This document shows, piece after piece, positions 1 through 6,471 of a DNA stretch of 6,953 nt. The notes below the pieces were generated by a model. The model did no database searches and was not told the origin of the DNA. It saw only the letters and a program-made list of their open reading frames with translations. Position numbers and translations under genes: made by a program. Origin of the DNA: an uncultured Synergistales bacterium (lineage in GTDB: Bacteria; Synergistota; Synergistia; Synergistales; Aminobacteriaceae). Every line of letters begins with the position of its first letter. The stretch's first letter is position 1. The stretch covers positions 1 through 6,953 of the forward strand of contig CAJOEQ010000043.1 of NCBI GenBank assembly GCA_905233515.1. Direction: 5' to 3'.

Positions 1-350
1 CAATTGAAAGAATTGTAGACGTTTTTCCGCCTCATCAACAAAATCAAATCCGTCTGCAATTAGCTTATACCCTAATCGGGATATGTTCACAGCAGTTATT
101 ACCGGCTGAAGGTTTTGCGGGGCGTTTTTGTGCGACTGAGTTATTATTATCTACTCCGGCAGTTCGCAGTAATGTGCGTGAGGGGAAGACTTCAAGTTTA
201 AGAAATTCAATGCTGACAGGCTTAAATACCGGAATGCACACAATGGAACAGGATTTAGCGCGTTTATACAGAGCCGGCAAAATTTCAAAGAGTACTGCGA
301 AAGATTTTGCTTATGATTTACCGGAAATTGAGCGGCTTTTATCGATATAA
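1..350 (+). CDS. pilT: Type IV pilus retraction ATPase PilT, C-terminal part (5' truncated by window)
   Basis: PilT is the cytoplasmic hexameric ATPase that drives pilus depolymerisation and twitching. Only the last 115 codons are here, read in the frame starting at base 3 and ending in TAA at 348-350; the family is usually about 350 residues, so roughly two thirds, including the Walker A box, lie upstream. What is visible is diagnostic. It begins IERIVDVFPPHQQNQIRLQLA, the PilT segment after the Walker B/His region. Bases 159-182 encode AVRSNVRE, the counterpart of the AIRNLIRE motif that PilT needs for retraction. It is followed by EGK and a GMHTMEQDLARLYRAGKIS helix, like the family's GMQTMDQSL...GKI. 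There is no CxxC zinc motif of the PilB type. It lies 25 bp upstream of pilC with no promoter or terminator between them, so they are probably co-transcribed. PilU is a less likely alternative. Confidence 0.93.
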   Translation, partial: IERIVDVFPPHQQNQIRLQLAYTLIGICSQQLLPAEGFAGRFCATELLLSTPAVRSNVREGKTSSLRNSMLTGLNTGMHTMEQDLARLYRAGKISKSTAKDFAYDLPEIERLLSI

Positions 351-363
351 AATTATACAAGAC

Positions 364-370
364 AGGTGAT
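364..370 (+). promoter_or_regulatory. Ribosome binding site for pilC (supports TTG start)
   Basis: AGGTGAT lies 5 nt upstream of the TTG at 376. The same string, extended to AGGTGATTTAT, precedes the ATG-started gene at 3360 (3344-3354), which supports it being a working Shine-Dalgarno type in this genome. An in-frame stop (TGA 367-369) sits directly upstream, so the reading frame cannot begin earlier than about 370. Confidence 0.7.
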
Positions 371-375
371 TTATA

Positions 376-1641
376 TTGAATTTCAAGTATCGCGCAAGAC
401 AACAGGACGGCGAAATAATAGAAGGCTACGTAGCAGCAGATTCACAAAAACACGCGCTCGAACAATTAAGAAATCGAAATGTAATAGTAATAAATTTAAC
501 TGAGCAGGGGGCTAATACTTCTCTTGCTAAATCTAATACTAAATCAAAAAAAGGTTTCAGCCTCAAAGCTATTCTTAATGCTGATATAGGGCATTTATTC
601 TCATCGGGTAAAGTCTCGCTAAAAGATTTGATGATATTTTTCCGCCAGCTTGCAACAATGGAAGGAGCAGGAGTCGGCCTCGCTTCAGCATTAGACGTTA
701 TAACAAGTCAAGAGTCAAATTATGCTCTCAAGAAAATTTTGCTTGATGTTAAAGCGCGTCTTGACAGGGGAGTTACTTTGAGTCAGGCTTTGAGTCAGCA
801 CCCCGCATTTAATGCTTTGTTAGTCTCACTTGTTGAGGCAGGAGAAGAAGGCGGAATGTTAGATTATTCACTTGAACAAGGTGCAGTATTACTTGAGAAA
901 CAGCAGGCACTACGCAGCAAAGTGAAAAGCGCATTATTTTATCCTGCATTTGTCATGACATTTGCTGTAGGAATTCTAATATTTTTCTTTATGTTCTTAG
1001 TGCCGAAATTTAAAGAAACTTTCTCAGCTATGAATATAGATTTACCGGCTATAACTCTTTATTTATTCGCGGCTGGTGAATGGTTTAGTGCGCACTGGTA
1101 TATTATCGCCGCAGCAGCAATCGGCCTCACAGCTTTATGGATATTCTTATGCAAAAATAGAACAACACGTAAAACTATGGACAAATTTAAATTAAAGATT
1201 CCTATCTTGAAAACTTTATTATTTAAAGCGTCAATGGCAAGATCTGCGAGGACTTTTGCATCTCTCGTGTCAGCTGGAGTCCCCGTTATAAGAAGTCTAG
1301 AAATGGCAGAAGGCACGGCAGGAAATGCGGTAGTTGCTGAAGGTTTTGACGATTTGCGCTCTAACGCAATGAAGGGCGTATCACTGGGAGACTCAGCAAG
1401 ACAGGCCGGAATCTTCCCCGTTTTAGTCTCTCAAATGATGAGAATCGGCGAAGAAACAGGACATCTTGATACAATGCTTGAAAGAGTCGCTACTTGGTAC
1501 GATCAGGAACTCGACGAGCAAATAAAAGCTACTGTTTCATTATTAGAGCCTGTTATGATTGTTTTTGTCGGCGGTATAATAGCAGTAATCGCAATCGCAA
1601 TTTTTTCGCCTGTAACTTCGGCAATAATTCAATTGTCATAA
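376..1641 (+). CDS. pilC: Type IV pilus inner-membrane platform protein PilC (GspF/T2SSF family)
   Basis: PilC is the polytopic inner-membrane platform that couples the PilB/PilT ATPases to pilin insertion and removal. At 421 residues it has normal family length. A short N-terminal domain (about 1-45, NFKYRARQQDGEIIEGYVAA) resembles the usual PilC opening. Two repeated T2SSF domains follow. The first is at about 85-210, with FFRQLATMEGAGV and EAGEEGGML. The second is at about 288-410, with RTFASLVSAGVPVIRSLEM and RIGEETGHLDTMLERVATWYDQEL. Hydrophobic segments are near 186-209, 241-259 and 391-413, the expected three-helix topology. The start is TTG; the first internal Met in frame (residue 85) would delete the N-terminal domain and cut into domain 1. 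It follows pilT by 25 bp and precedes the pilin by 15 bp, so all three are probably one operon. GspF of a type II secretion system is the alternative, but the adjacent PilT argues for pili. Confidence 0.95.
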   Translation: MNFKYRARQQDGEIIEGYVAADSQKHALEQLRNRNVIVINLTEQGANTSLAKSNTKSKKGFSLKAILNADIGHLFSSGKVSLKDLMIFFRQLATMEGAGVGLASALDVITSQESNYALKKILLDVKARLDRGVTLSQALSQHPAFNALLVSLVEAGEEGGMLDYSLEQGAVLLEKQQALRSKVKSALFYPAFVMTFAVGILIFFFMFLVPKFKETFSAMNIDLPAITLYLFAAGEWFSAHWYIIAAAAIGLTALWIFLCKNRTTRKTMDKFKLKIPILKTLLFKASMARSARTFASLVSAGVPVIRSLEMAEGTAGNAVVAEGFDDLRSNAMKGVSLGDSARQAGIFPVLVSQMMRIGEETGHLDTMLERVATWYDQELDEQIKATVSLLEPVMIVFVGGIIAVIAIAIFSPVTSAIIQLS

Positions 1642-1642
1642 A

Positions 1643-1648
1643 AGGAGG
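1643..1648 (+). promoter_or_regulatory. Strong ribosome binding site for the prepilin gene
   Basis: AGGAGG, complementary to the 16S rRNA tail, starts two bases after the pilC stop codon and lies 8 nt before the ATG at 1657. It is a better match than the AGGTGAT site of pilC, consistent with the higher translation expected for a pilus subunit than for its platform. It fixes the pilin start and the very short leader. Confidence 0.8.
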
Positions 1649-1656
1649 TTTTACGA

Positions 1657-2103
1657 ATGAGAAAAGGTTTCACACTTGTAGAAATGCTTATAGTTATTGT
1701 AGTAATCGGCGTATTAAGTTCTATGATGATGATTTCAAGCACTGAGTCAATAAATTCTGCAAAGGCTTCTGACATTATAACGAGTCTTAATAATATAAAA
1801 ATTGCTGCACTCGCTCATTACGTAGACAGCTTTGACGAATATAACAAGACAACCCCGGCGACTCTTGATATAGCAAATATTAAGCCGTATTTAAACAATG
1901 GGAGTTCACTTCCAAGTGAGTACGGTGTAGAAAGCAATAATAAATTATGGTTCGCAAAATATACTTTTACAAATGCCGGCAATAACTCAGACATAAAAAG
2001 CAAATTAGCAGGCCGGGCGCAATCATCAGGACTCATAAAAGAAGCAAAATCTAACGCAGACCCATATACAGACGGCAATACAGTTTATTTGCAAATTCGC
2101 TAA
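1657..2103 (+). CDS. Type IV prepilin / pilin-like protein
   Basis: A structural subunit or minor pilin of the type IV pilus, made as a prepilin in the inner membrane and processed by a PilD-type peptidase. The 148-residue product starts MRKG|FTLVEMLIVIVVIGVL: a class III signal with a four-residue basic leader, cleavage after Gly4, Phe as mature residue 1 and Glu as mature residue 5. A single hydrophobic helix (about 5-27) continues into an amphipathic stretch (SAKASDIITSLNNIKIAALAHYV, to about 56), the usual alpha1 spine. The remaining Asn/Ser-rich globular part has no cysteine, so it lacks the disulfide D-loop of pseudomonad and neisserial pilins. The C-terminus is DGNTVYLQIR. It is the last gene of the apparent pilT-pilC-pilin operon and is followed by a hairpin. 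Whether it is the major pilin or a GspG-like pseudopilin cannot be decided from sequence alone; the low-complexity head domain is poorly conserved. Confidence 0.92.
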   Translation: MRKGFTLVEMLIVIVVIGVLSSMMMISSTESINSAKASDIITSLNNIKIAALAHYVDSFDEYNKTTPATLDIANIKPYLNNGSSLPSEYGVESNNKLWFAKYTFTNAGNNSDIKSKLAGRAQSSGLIKEAKSNADPYTDGNTVYLQIR

Positions 2104-2123
2104 ATTCTCACAAAAAAATTTAT

Positions 2124-2163
2124 TCCCTCTGAGTCATTAATAGATTCAGGGGGATTTATTTAT
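2124..2163 (+). terminator. Rho-independent terminator after the pilus operon (possibly bidirectional)
   Basis: An 11-bp stem pairs CCCTCTGAGTC (2125-2135) with GATTCAGGGGG (2143-2153) across a 7-nt loop, with two G-T wobbles. An extra T-A pair at 2124/2154 closes it. A T-rich tail follows (2155-2163). Upstream, seven A's (2112-2118) would give a U-tract if read from the minus strand. The hairpin begins about 20 nt after the pilin stop. Confidence 0.75.
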
Positions 2164-2171
2164 GCTATTAT
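2163..2171 (+). promoter_or_regulatory. Candidate extended -10 promoter for the SPFH/four-helix unit
   Basis: TGC followed by TATTAT forms an extended -10 element, placing a start near 2178 and leaving a leader of about 40 nt before the ATG at 2218. I see no good -35 at 17 bp upstream; that stretch falls inside the terminator hairpin. The element resembles TGCTATACT upstream of the CGGC gene. This is prediction only. Confidence 0.4.
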
Positions 2172-2217
2172 TACGTGAAAATATAAAATTTTTACTTTAA
2201 CAGGAGATAAAAGAATC

Positions 2218-3330
2218 ATGGCATTAATTCAAGTTATACAATGGGATGATGGCCTAAATTCTAATGATGTCCTTGCGTGGCGTTATGTCAATAAGAATAA
2301 TGCGGCAAAAAGCGACGAATTAGGCAACTGGTCTCAATTAATAGTACGTGAGTCTCAAGAGGCTATTTTATTCAGGGACGGCCAAGCAGTGGATTTATAC
2401 GGGCCCGGTCGTCATACTCTTTCGACGGATAATTTACCATTTTTGCGCTCAATTATGAATTTACCGACTGGAGGCGAGAGTCCTTACAAGGCGGGAATCT
2501 GGTTCGTCAACAAAGTTAATTTATTAGACATGAAATGGGGAACGCAAAATCCCTTACTTCTCAAAGATCCTGAATATCAAATTCCCATTTATGTGCGTGC
2601 GTTTGGTCAGTTCGGACTCAGAATCACAGAGAGCCGGCAATTTGTAATTAAACTCGCAGGAAATAAAACAAGTATAACTCGTTCAGATATAGAAAGTTAC
2701 TTCAGAGGGCTTATTTTGAGTCGTATGGGCGACATGATAGCGACTTATATAGCACAGAAAAAAGTAAATATTTTCGAGATTAATTCATATCTTGAAGACA
2801 TGTCAAATGAGGCAGTAGGCAAATTATCGCAGGCATTTAAAGAATTCGGGATCGAGCCGGTTAATTTTTATTTCGGATCTGTAAATGTAATTGACGATGA
2901 CGAGGGAATCAAGAAATTAAAAGCTGCTATGAGTGAACGCGCAACTATGAATTTAATGGGCTATAACTATCAGCAAAAACGCTCGTTTGACGTGTTAGAA
3001 TCAGCGGCAAAAAATGAAGGCGGCTCATCACTTATCGGAGCAGGAGCAGGACTCGGAGCAGGTCTCGGAATGGGCGGAGCTTTAGGACAAATGGCAGCAC
3101 AAATGAATCAATATATAAATCCTCAGCAGACAACACCGCCGCAAAATGTAAATCCTGTAACAAATCCGACTCCCACGCAAAATAATAATAATTGTCCTCA
3201 TTGCGGGAAACCTTTAGTGCCTGGTGCTGTGTTTTGTCCTTTCTGCGGGAAAAAGCCGGTTTGCTCACAGTGCGGGGCGGATTTAATACCGGGTGCAAAA
3301 TTCTGTCCTCAATGCGGCAATAAAATATAA
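2218..3330 (+). CDS. SPFH-domain protein with C-terminal double zinc ribbon (YdjI / 'virion core protein' type)
   Basis: The 370-residue protein resembles the bacterial SPFH group often annotated as virion core protein, which includes Bacillus subtilis YdjI; YdjI takes part with PspA and the membrane proteins YdjG and YdjH in a membrane-stress assembly. Residues about 30-240 form the SPFH-like region (QLIVRESQEAILFRDGQAVD, then GPGRHTLSTDNLPFL and the conserved IPIYVRAFGQFGLRI). A Gly/Ala/Met-rich stretch (268-296) and a Pro/Asn/Gln linker (297-325) follow. Two tandem zinc ribbons close the protein: Cys 326/329 with 340/343, and Cys 349/352 with 363/366. Both fit CGxxLxPGAxFCPxCGxK, so they look like an internal duplication. 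No signal peptide or clear membrane helix is visible, so it is probably cytoplasmic and membrane-associated. AGGAGA (2202-2207) precedes the ATG by 10 nt. The next gene is 29 bp downstream and encodes a membrane protein, its likely partner. The family call is good; the physiological role is inferred. Confidence 0.85.
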   Translation: MALIQVIQWDDGLNSNDVLAWRYVNKNNAAKSDELGNWSQLIVRESQEAILFRDGQAVDLYGPGRHTLSTDNLPFLRSIMNLPTGGESPYKAGIWFVNKVNLLDMKWGTQNPLLLKDPEYQIPIYVRAFGQFGLRITESRQFVIKLAGNKTSITRSDIESYFRGLILSRMGDMIATYIAQKKVNIFEINSYLEDMSNEAVGKLSQAFKEFGIEPVNFYFGSVNVIDDDEGIKKLKAAMSERATMNLMGYNYQQKRSFDVLESAAKNEGGSSLIGAGAGLGAGLGMGGALGQMAAQMNQYINPQQTTPPQNVNPVTNPTPTQNNNNCPHCGKPLVPGAVFCPFCGKKPVCSQCGADLIPGAKFCPQCGNKI

Positions 3331-3359
3331 AATTTTTCAAGAAAGGTGATTTATTTATT

Positions 3360-4076
3360 ATGGGCAAATTTTTTAACAAGATCAGGCAAGTTTTTAATAT
3401 TTTCTTGATTATGCTTTTAATCGGGCTTGCTGCGGCGGTATTCGTTTATTTCTTGACGACTCCCGAACAAAGGGGCGTAACTTTCTGGATTTCTGTAGGA
3501 TTCCTAATTTTTGCGCTAGTTCTTGAGACTCTCATGTTTTCGGGGATTGCCATGCGCGGGGATTCTGGCCGTAAAGTTCCCGCCGGTTTTAGTCAAGTGC
3601 TGTTATGCGGGCTTTATTTCCTGTTCGTTATAGTCGTCTCAGTTTGGAATGCGCTTTCAAATTTCACGGTTATAAAATATATGTTGATTCATATCGGCGG
3701 GCTTGTAGTCTTTCTTGTGCCTATGATGTTAATTAACATGGCTGTACTTAGAATGACAGGAGCAGACCGGCGCGAACAGAAAGAAGGACGGGCAAATCTC
3801 TCATCAATGGCAAATAAAGTAGCTTATATTGCAGAAGATTTGAAATCTACAGGGACTCCGGCTGAAAGTGTTTCAGCAATCGTGAATCTTTCGGAATTAA
3901 TTAGATATTCAGACCCGACTCCGGCAACAAGCAGAATAGAACGCGATTTAGACGACGCAATTAATAATCTCGTGAAAATTTCAGAAGGTAAGGACTTAGA
4001 CGCTATATTAAGAGCCTGTACACTCGCAGAACGAGCACTCAAAGAACGCAACGAGTCAGTACGTAACGCAAAATAA
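3360..4076 (+). CDS. Unrecognised four-helix inner-membrane protein with soluble C-terminal domain
   Basis: I do not recognise a family. The 238-residue product has four hydrophobic segments at about 12-32, 41-62, 78-98 and 106-130. The positive residues near the N-terminus and after helix 4 suggest that both ends are cytoplasmic. Residues 131-238 are polar and look mostly alpha-helical. They include a segment with regularly spaced hydrophobics (ANLSSMANKVAYIAEDLKS) and a charged C-terminal helix (AILRACTLAERALKERNESV), which could support oligomerisation or partner binding. There is no cysteine cluster, so unlike the YdjG/YdjH proteins of Bacillus it carries no zinc ribbon. AGGTGAT (3344-3350) lies 9 nt before the ATG. 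The gene follows the SPFH gene by 29 bp with no terminator, so the two are very probably co-transcribed; a role as its membrane anchor or receptor is inferred from that alone. Its coding style matches its neighbours. Confidence 0.85.
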   Translation: MGKFFNKIRQVFNIFLIMLLIGLAAAVFVYFLTTPEQRGVTFWISVGFLIFALVLETLMFSGIAMRGDSGRKVPAGFSQVLLCGLYFLFVIVVSVWNALSNFTVIKYMLIHIGGLVVFLVPMMLINMAVLRMTGADRREQKEGRANLSSMANKVAYIAEDLKSTGTPAESVSAIVNLSELIRYSDPTPATSRIERDLDDAINNLVKISEGKDLDAILRACTLAERALKERNESVRNAK

Positions 4077-4081
4077 CTCAC

Positions 4082-4112
4082 AAAAAAAGCGGGAGCAGCT
4101 TATAACTCCCGC
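4082..4112 (-). terminator. Rho-independent terminator of hppA, between convergent genes
   Basis: GCGGGAG (4089-4095) pairs perfectly with CTCCCGC (4106-4112) around a 10-nt loop. Read on the minus strand, the stem is followed directly by seven T's (complement of 4082-4088), a textbook terminator about 30 nt after the hppA stop. Read on the plus strand it is followed by AAAATTT, so it would be weaker for the four-helix protein gene, although it sits only 12 nt after that gene's stop. Confidence 0.85.
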
Positions 4113-4143
4113 AAAATTTACCAATCCCAGAATAAATTAAATC

Positions 4144-6339
4144 TTAAATCTTGAATAACGGTGCAAGAACAAGAGCTACAACAGTCATTAGCTTAATTAA
4201 AATATTGAGTGCCGGGCCCGCTGTATCTTTGAAGGGATCTCCTACTGTATCACCGACAACTGCCGCAGCGTGATTTTGTGAGCCTCTGCCGTTAAAATGT
4301 CCATCTTCAATATATTTTTTCGCGTTGTCCCATGCTCCGCCGGAATTTGCCATAAATAAAGCCATCATTACGCCTGTTACTATTGAGCCTGCAAGCAAGC
4401 CGCCTAAAGCCTCTTTACCGAGTATAAAGCCTACTAAAACAGGCACTAATATAGCCATGACTCCGGGAACAATCATTTGAGTCAATGCCGCATGAGTCGA
4501 AATTGATACACATTTTTCATATTCGGGCTGGGCTGTACCTTCCATAATGCCGGCTATCTCGTGGAATTGTCTGCGGACTTCTTCAATCATTGAGCCTGCT
4601 GCTCTGCTTACTGCATCAATCGAAAGCGAGCAAAATACAAATGGCAGCATTCCGCCGATTAACATTCCGACTATTACATAAGGATTCATTACGTCAATTT
4701 TTTCAATATGTGCCGCCTGTGAATATGCCACGAATAAAGCAAGAGCCGTTAAAGCTGCTGAACCGATAGCGAGTCCTTTACCCATTGCCGCCGTCGTGTT
4801 TCCGATTGCGTCAAGATGATCCGTGATTTTGCGAACACCTTCAGGAAGTTTACTCATTTGAGCAATTCCGCCCGCATTGTCAGCGATTGGGCCGTATGCA
4901 TCAACGCTTAAAGAAATTCCCGTAATTGAAAGCATACCAACTGCAGAGACAGCCACGCCGAACATTCCAGCAAGATAATAGCTTATCAACGTAGCAAGGC
5001 AGATTAATAAAACAGGAATTCCCACCGACATCATACCGAGTGAAAGCCCTGATAAAATTACGGTTGCTGTTCCTGTATTAGAAGACTCTGCTACACTGCG
5101 CACAAATTTATAATCGCCTGAAGTATAAATCTCTGTTACTATTCCGATTAAGATACCAGCAAGGACTCCCGATGTAACAGAAAGAAATACATTAAATGAA
5201 TTCGCAAAGAAAAATAGAATGCTCAATATAAACGTGCCTGCAATCATTAAGCCGCCTGCTACAAATGTCCCAGTCCTGAGAGCAAATGCCGCGTCGCCGT
5301 CGTCGATTCTCTGAATGACTCCATCCATGCCGGGCAATTTACGCACGAATGATATTACAACGTCAGAAAATGGAACTTTGCGAGAAATCATCATACAGCC
5401 GACTATTGAAGAGAGTACGCCCCATGCTGCCAAGAATAACGGGTAACCGATTCCCCATAAGCCTAGAGCTTCCCCGCCCTGTGTGAATGAATATACTGCA
5501 CCGATGGCCATTGCTGCGAGAATTGAATTTACATAAGACTCAAATAAATCTGCTCCCATTCCTGCAACATCGCCCACGTTATCGCCCACGTTATCAGCTA
5601 TAACAGCCGGATTTCTCTGATCATCTTCGGGGATTCCTGCTTCAACTTTTCCGACTAAGTCAGCTCCCACGTCAGCAGCCTTTGTGTAAATTCCGCCGCC
5701 TACACGTGCAAATAATGCTATTGAGCTTGCACCCATTCCGAAAGCTGTTAAAGCTGTTACATCATTCAAGAATAAATAAGCAATTGCCAAGCCTATGAGT
5801 CCGAGTCCTACAACTACCATGCCGACAATACTGCCGCCCGAGAAAGCAACTTCTAAAGCACTCCCAGCCGCTTTTGAATTTACTTGACTCTCTTCAGGTT
5901 CAGGAGCTGTTATTATTTCTGTTGTTTCTGAGTCTTTATCGAGTTCGACGGCTTTTTTTGTAGATTTCTTTGCGGGAGTCTCTGATTCTTGAGGCATTCC
6001 AGCTAAAGCCGCGTAACTTGTCCGTCCATTTGCCTGAGTCGCTACGTACATCCCGATATAACCGGCTGTAGCACTGCACAAAGCTCCGAGAACAAATGCA
6101 AACGCCGCCCCGAGTCCAAGTGCAGAAACTAACAAAATCGCTACTACACCTACAAAAGGAGCTAGCCAAGTATATTCTTTCTTGAGAAATGCCATCGCGC
6201 CTTTGTGAATAATGTCAGAAAGTTCGGCGACTCTGGGATGATCGACGGGACTCTCTGAAAGTTTTTGATACACTGACCAAGCATAAAACCCGGCCAAGAC
6301 TCCAAATACTAGAGTTATAAATACTAAAAATAGCCACAT
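4144..6339 (-). CDS. hppA: K+-dependent membrane-bound pyrophosphatase, probably Na+-pumping
   Basis: This integral membrane enzyme hydrolyses pyrophosphate and uses the energy to export Na+ and/or H+. At 731 residues it carries the full set of family active-site motifs: [11 protein letters not shown] (223-233), DNVGDNVGD (249-257), [12 protein letters not shown] (480-491), [12 protein letters not shown] (665-676) and [14 protein letters not shown] (696-709). [10 protein letters not shown] (513-522) has Ala517 where K+-independent enzymes have Lys, so it should be K+-dependent. Asp264, Glu267 and Ser268 in ADLFESYV match the gate residues of the Na+-transporting Thermotoga enzyme; a dual Na+/H+ pump cannot be excluded. 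Hydrophobic segments fit the usual 16 helices. A charged low-complexity stretch of about 40 residues (115-158) extends cytoplasmic loop 3-4 and is unusual. The ATG has GGGAGGT 11 nt upstream (6351-6357). The gene is monocistronic: divergent from the CGGC gene and convergent with the SPFH unit, with its own terminator. Confidence 0.97.
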   Translation of the reverse strand: MWLFLVFITLVFGVLAGFYAWSVYQKLSESPVDHPRVAELSDIIHKGAMAFLKKEYTWLAPFVGVVAILLVSALGLGAAFAFVLGALCSATAGYIGMYVATQANGRTSYAALAGMPQESETPAKKSTKKAVELDKDSETTEIITAPEPEESQVNSKAAGSALEVAFSGGSIVGMVVVGLGLIGLAIAYLFLNDVTALTAFGMGASSIALFARVGGGIYTKAADVGADLVGKVEAGIPEDDQRNPAVIADNVGDNVGDVAGMGADLFESYVNSILAAMAIGAVYSFTQGGEALGLWGIGYPLFLAAWGVLSSIVGCMMISRKVPFSDVVISFVRKLPGMDGVIQRIDDGDAAFALRTGTFVAGGLMIAGTFILSILFFFANSFNVFLSVTSGVLAGILIGIVTEIYTSGDYKFVRSVAESSNTGTATVILSGLSLGMMSVGIPVLLICLATLISYYLAGMFGVAVSAVGMLSITGISLSVDAYGPIADNAGGIAQMSKLPEGVRKITDHLDAIGNTTAAMGKGLAIGSAALTALALFVAYSQAAHIEKIDVMNPYVIVGMLIGGMLPFVFCSLSIDAVSRAAGSMIEEVRRQFHEIAGIMEGTAQPEYEKCVSISTHAALTQMIVPGVMAILVPVLVGFILGKEALGGLLAGSIVTGVMMALFMANSGGAWDNAKKYIEDGHFNGRGSQNHAAAVVGDTVGDPFKDTAGPALNILIKLMTVVALVLAPLFKI

Positions 6340-6392
6340 TTAAAAAATTTACCTCCCTGATAAAATTTAGAGAAAAATTTTATGATTCATAA

Positions 6393-6398
6393 ATTATA
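6393..6398 (-). promoter_or_regulatory. Candidate -10 element of the hppA promoter
   Basis: The minus strand reads AGC-TATAAT here, a perfect -10 hexamer. Transcription would begin near 6386 and give a leader of about 47 nt carrying the GGGAGGT ribosome site. No convincing -35 hexamer is seen 16-18 bp upstream, where the sequence is AT-rich. A 15-bp palindrome (6379-6393) overlaps the predicted start point. Confidence 0.45.
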
Positions 6399-6428
6399 GC
6401 TTAAAACGCGAATATTTTATTAATAATT

Positions 6429-6437
6429 TGCTATACT
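6429..6437 (+). promoter_or_regulatory. Candidate extended -10 promoter of the CGGC-GT11 unit
   Basis: TGC followed by TATACT is an extended -10 element. A start near 6444 would leave a leader of about 28 nt containing the GAGGG ribosome site (6458-6462), 9 nt before the ATG at 6472. No good -35 is visible. The alternative -10 TAAAAT at 6449-6454 would put the start inside the ribosome site and is less plausible. Confidence 0.45.
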
Positions 6438-6471
6438 TCTTTAAATTATAAAATTTTGAGGGCGTGTAAAA

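Noticed and set aside
65..402. Two minus-strand frames opposite the end of pilT
   Set aside because: The plus strand encodes an unmistakable PilT C-terminus over the same bases, and the minus-strand products show no domain.
1494..1745. 83-codon plus-strand frame bridging pilC and the pilin
   Set aside because: It spans the end of one well-supported gene and the start of the next in a different frame, with low-complexity Asn/Arg/Cys composition and no family resemblance.
1818..2078. 86-codon minus-strand frame inside the pilin gene
   Set aside because: It lies wholly within the prepilin gene, has no ribosome site, and its composition is explained by the complementary codons.
3032..3379. 115-codon open frame on the minus strand opposite the end of the SPFH gene
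   Set aside because: It overlaps the zinc-ribbon coding region and the start of the next gene, has no recognisable domain and no convincing ribosome site; it is a shadow of the real plus-strand genes.
5936..6169. 77-codon minus-strand frame overlapping hppA in another frame
   Set aside because: It is an out-of-frame reading of hppA rich in Cys, Ser and Arg; the hppA frame carries all the conserved motifs across this region.
6449..6454. TAAAAT as the -10 box of the CGGC gene, with TTGCTA (6428-6433) as -35
   Set aside because: The spacer is only 15 bp and transcription would begin inside the ribosome binding site; the extended -10 at 6429-6437 gives a sensible leader.
6340..6471. Possible riboswitch or small RNA in the divergent intergenic region
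   Set aside because: The region is only 132 bp, very AT-rich, and shows no stable multi-stem fold or recognisable aptamer; promoters, ribosome sites and one short palindrome account for it.
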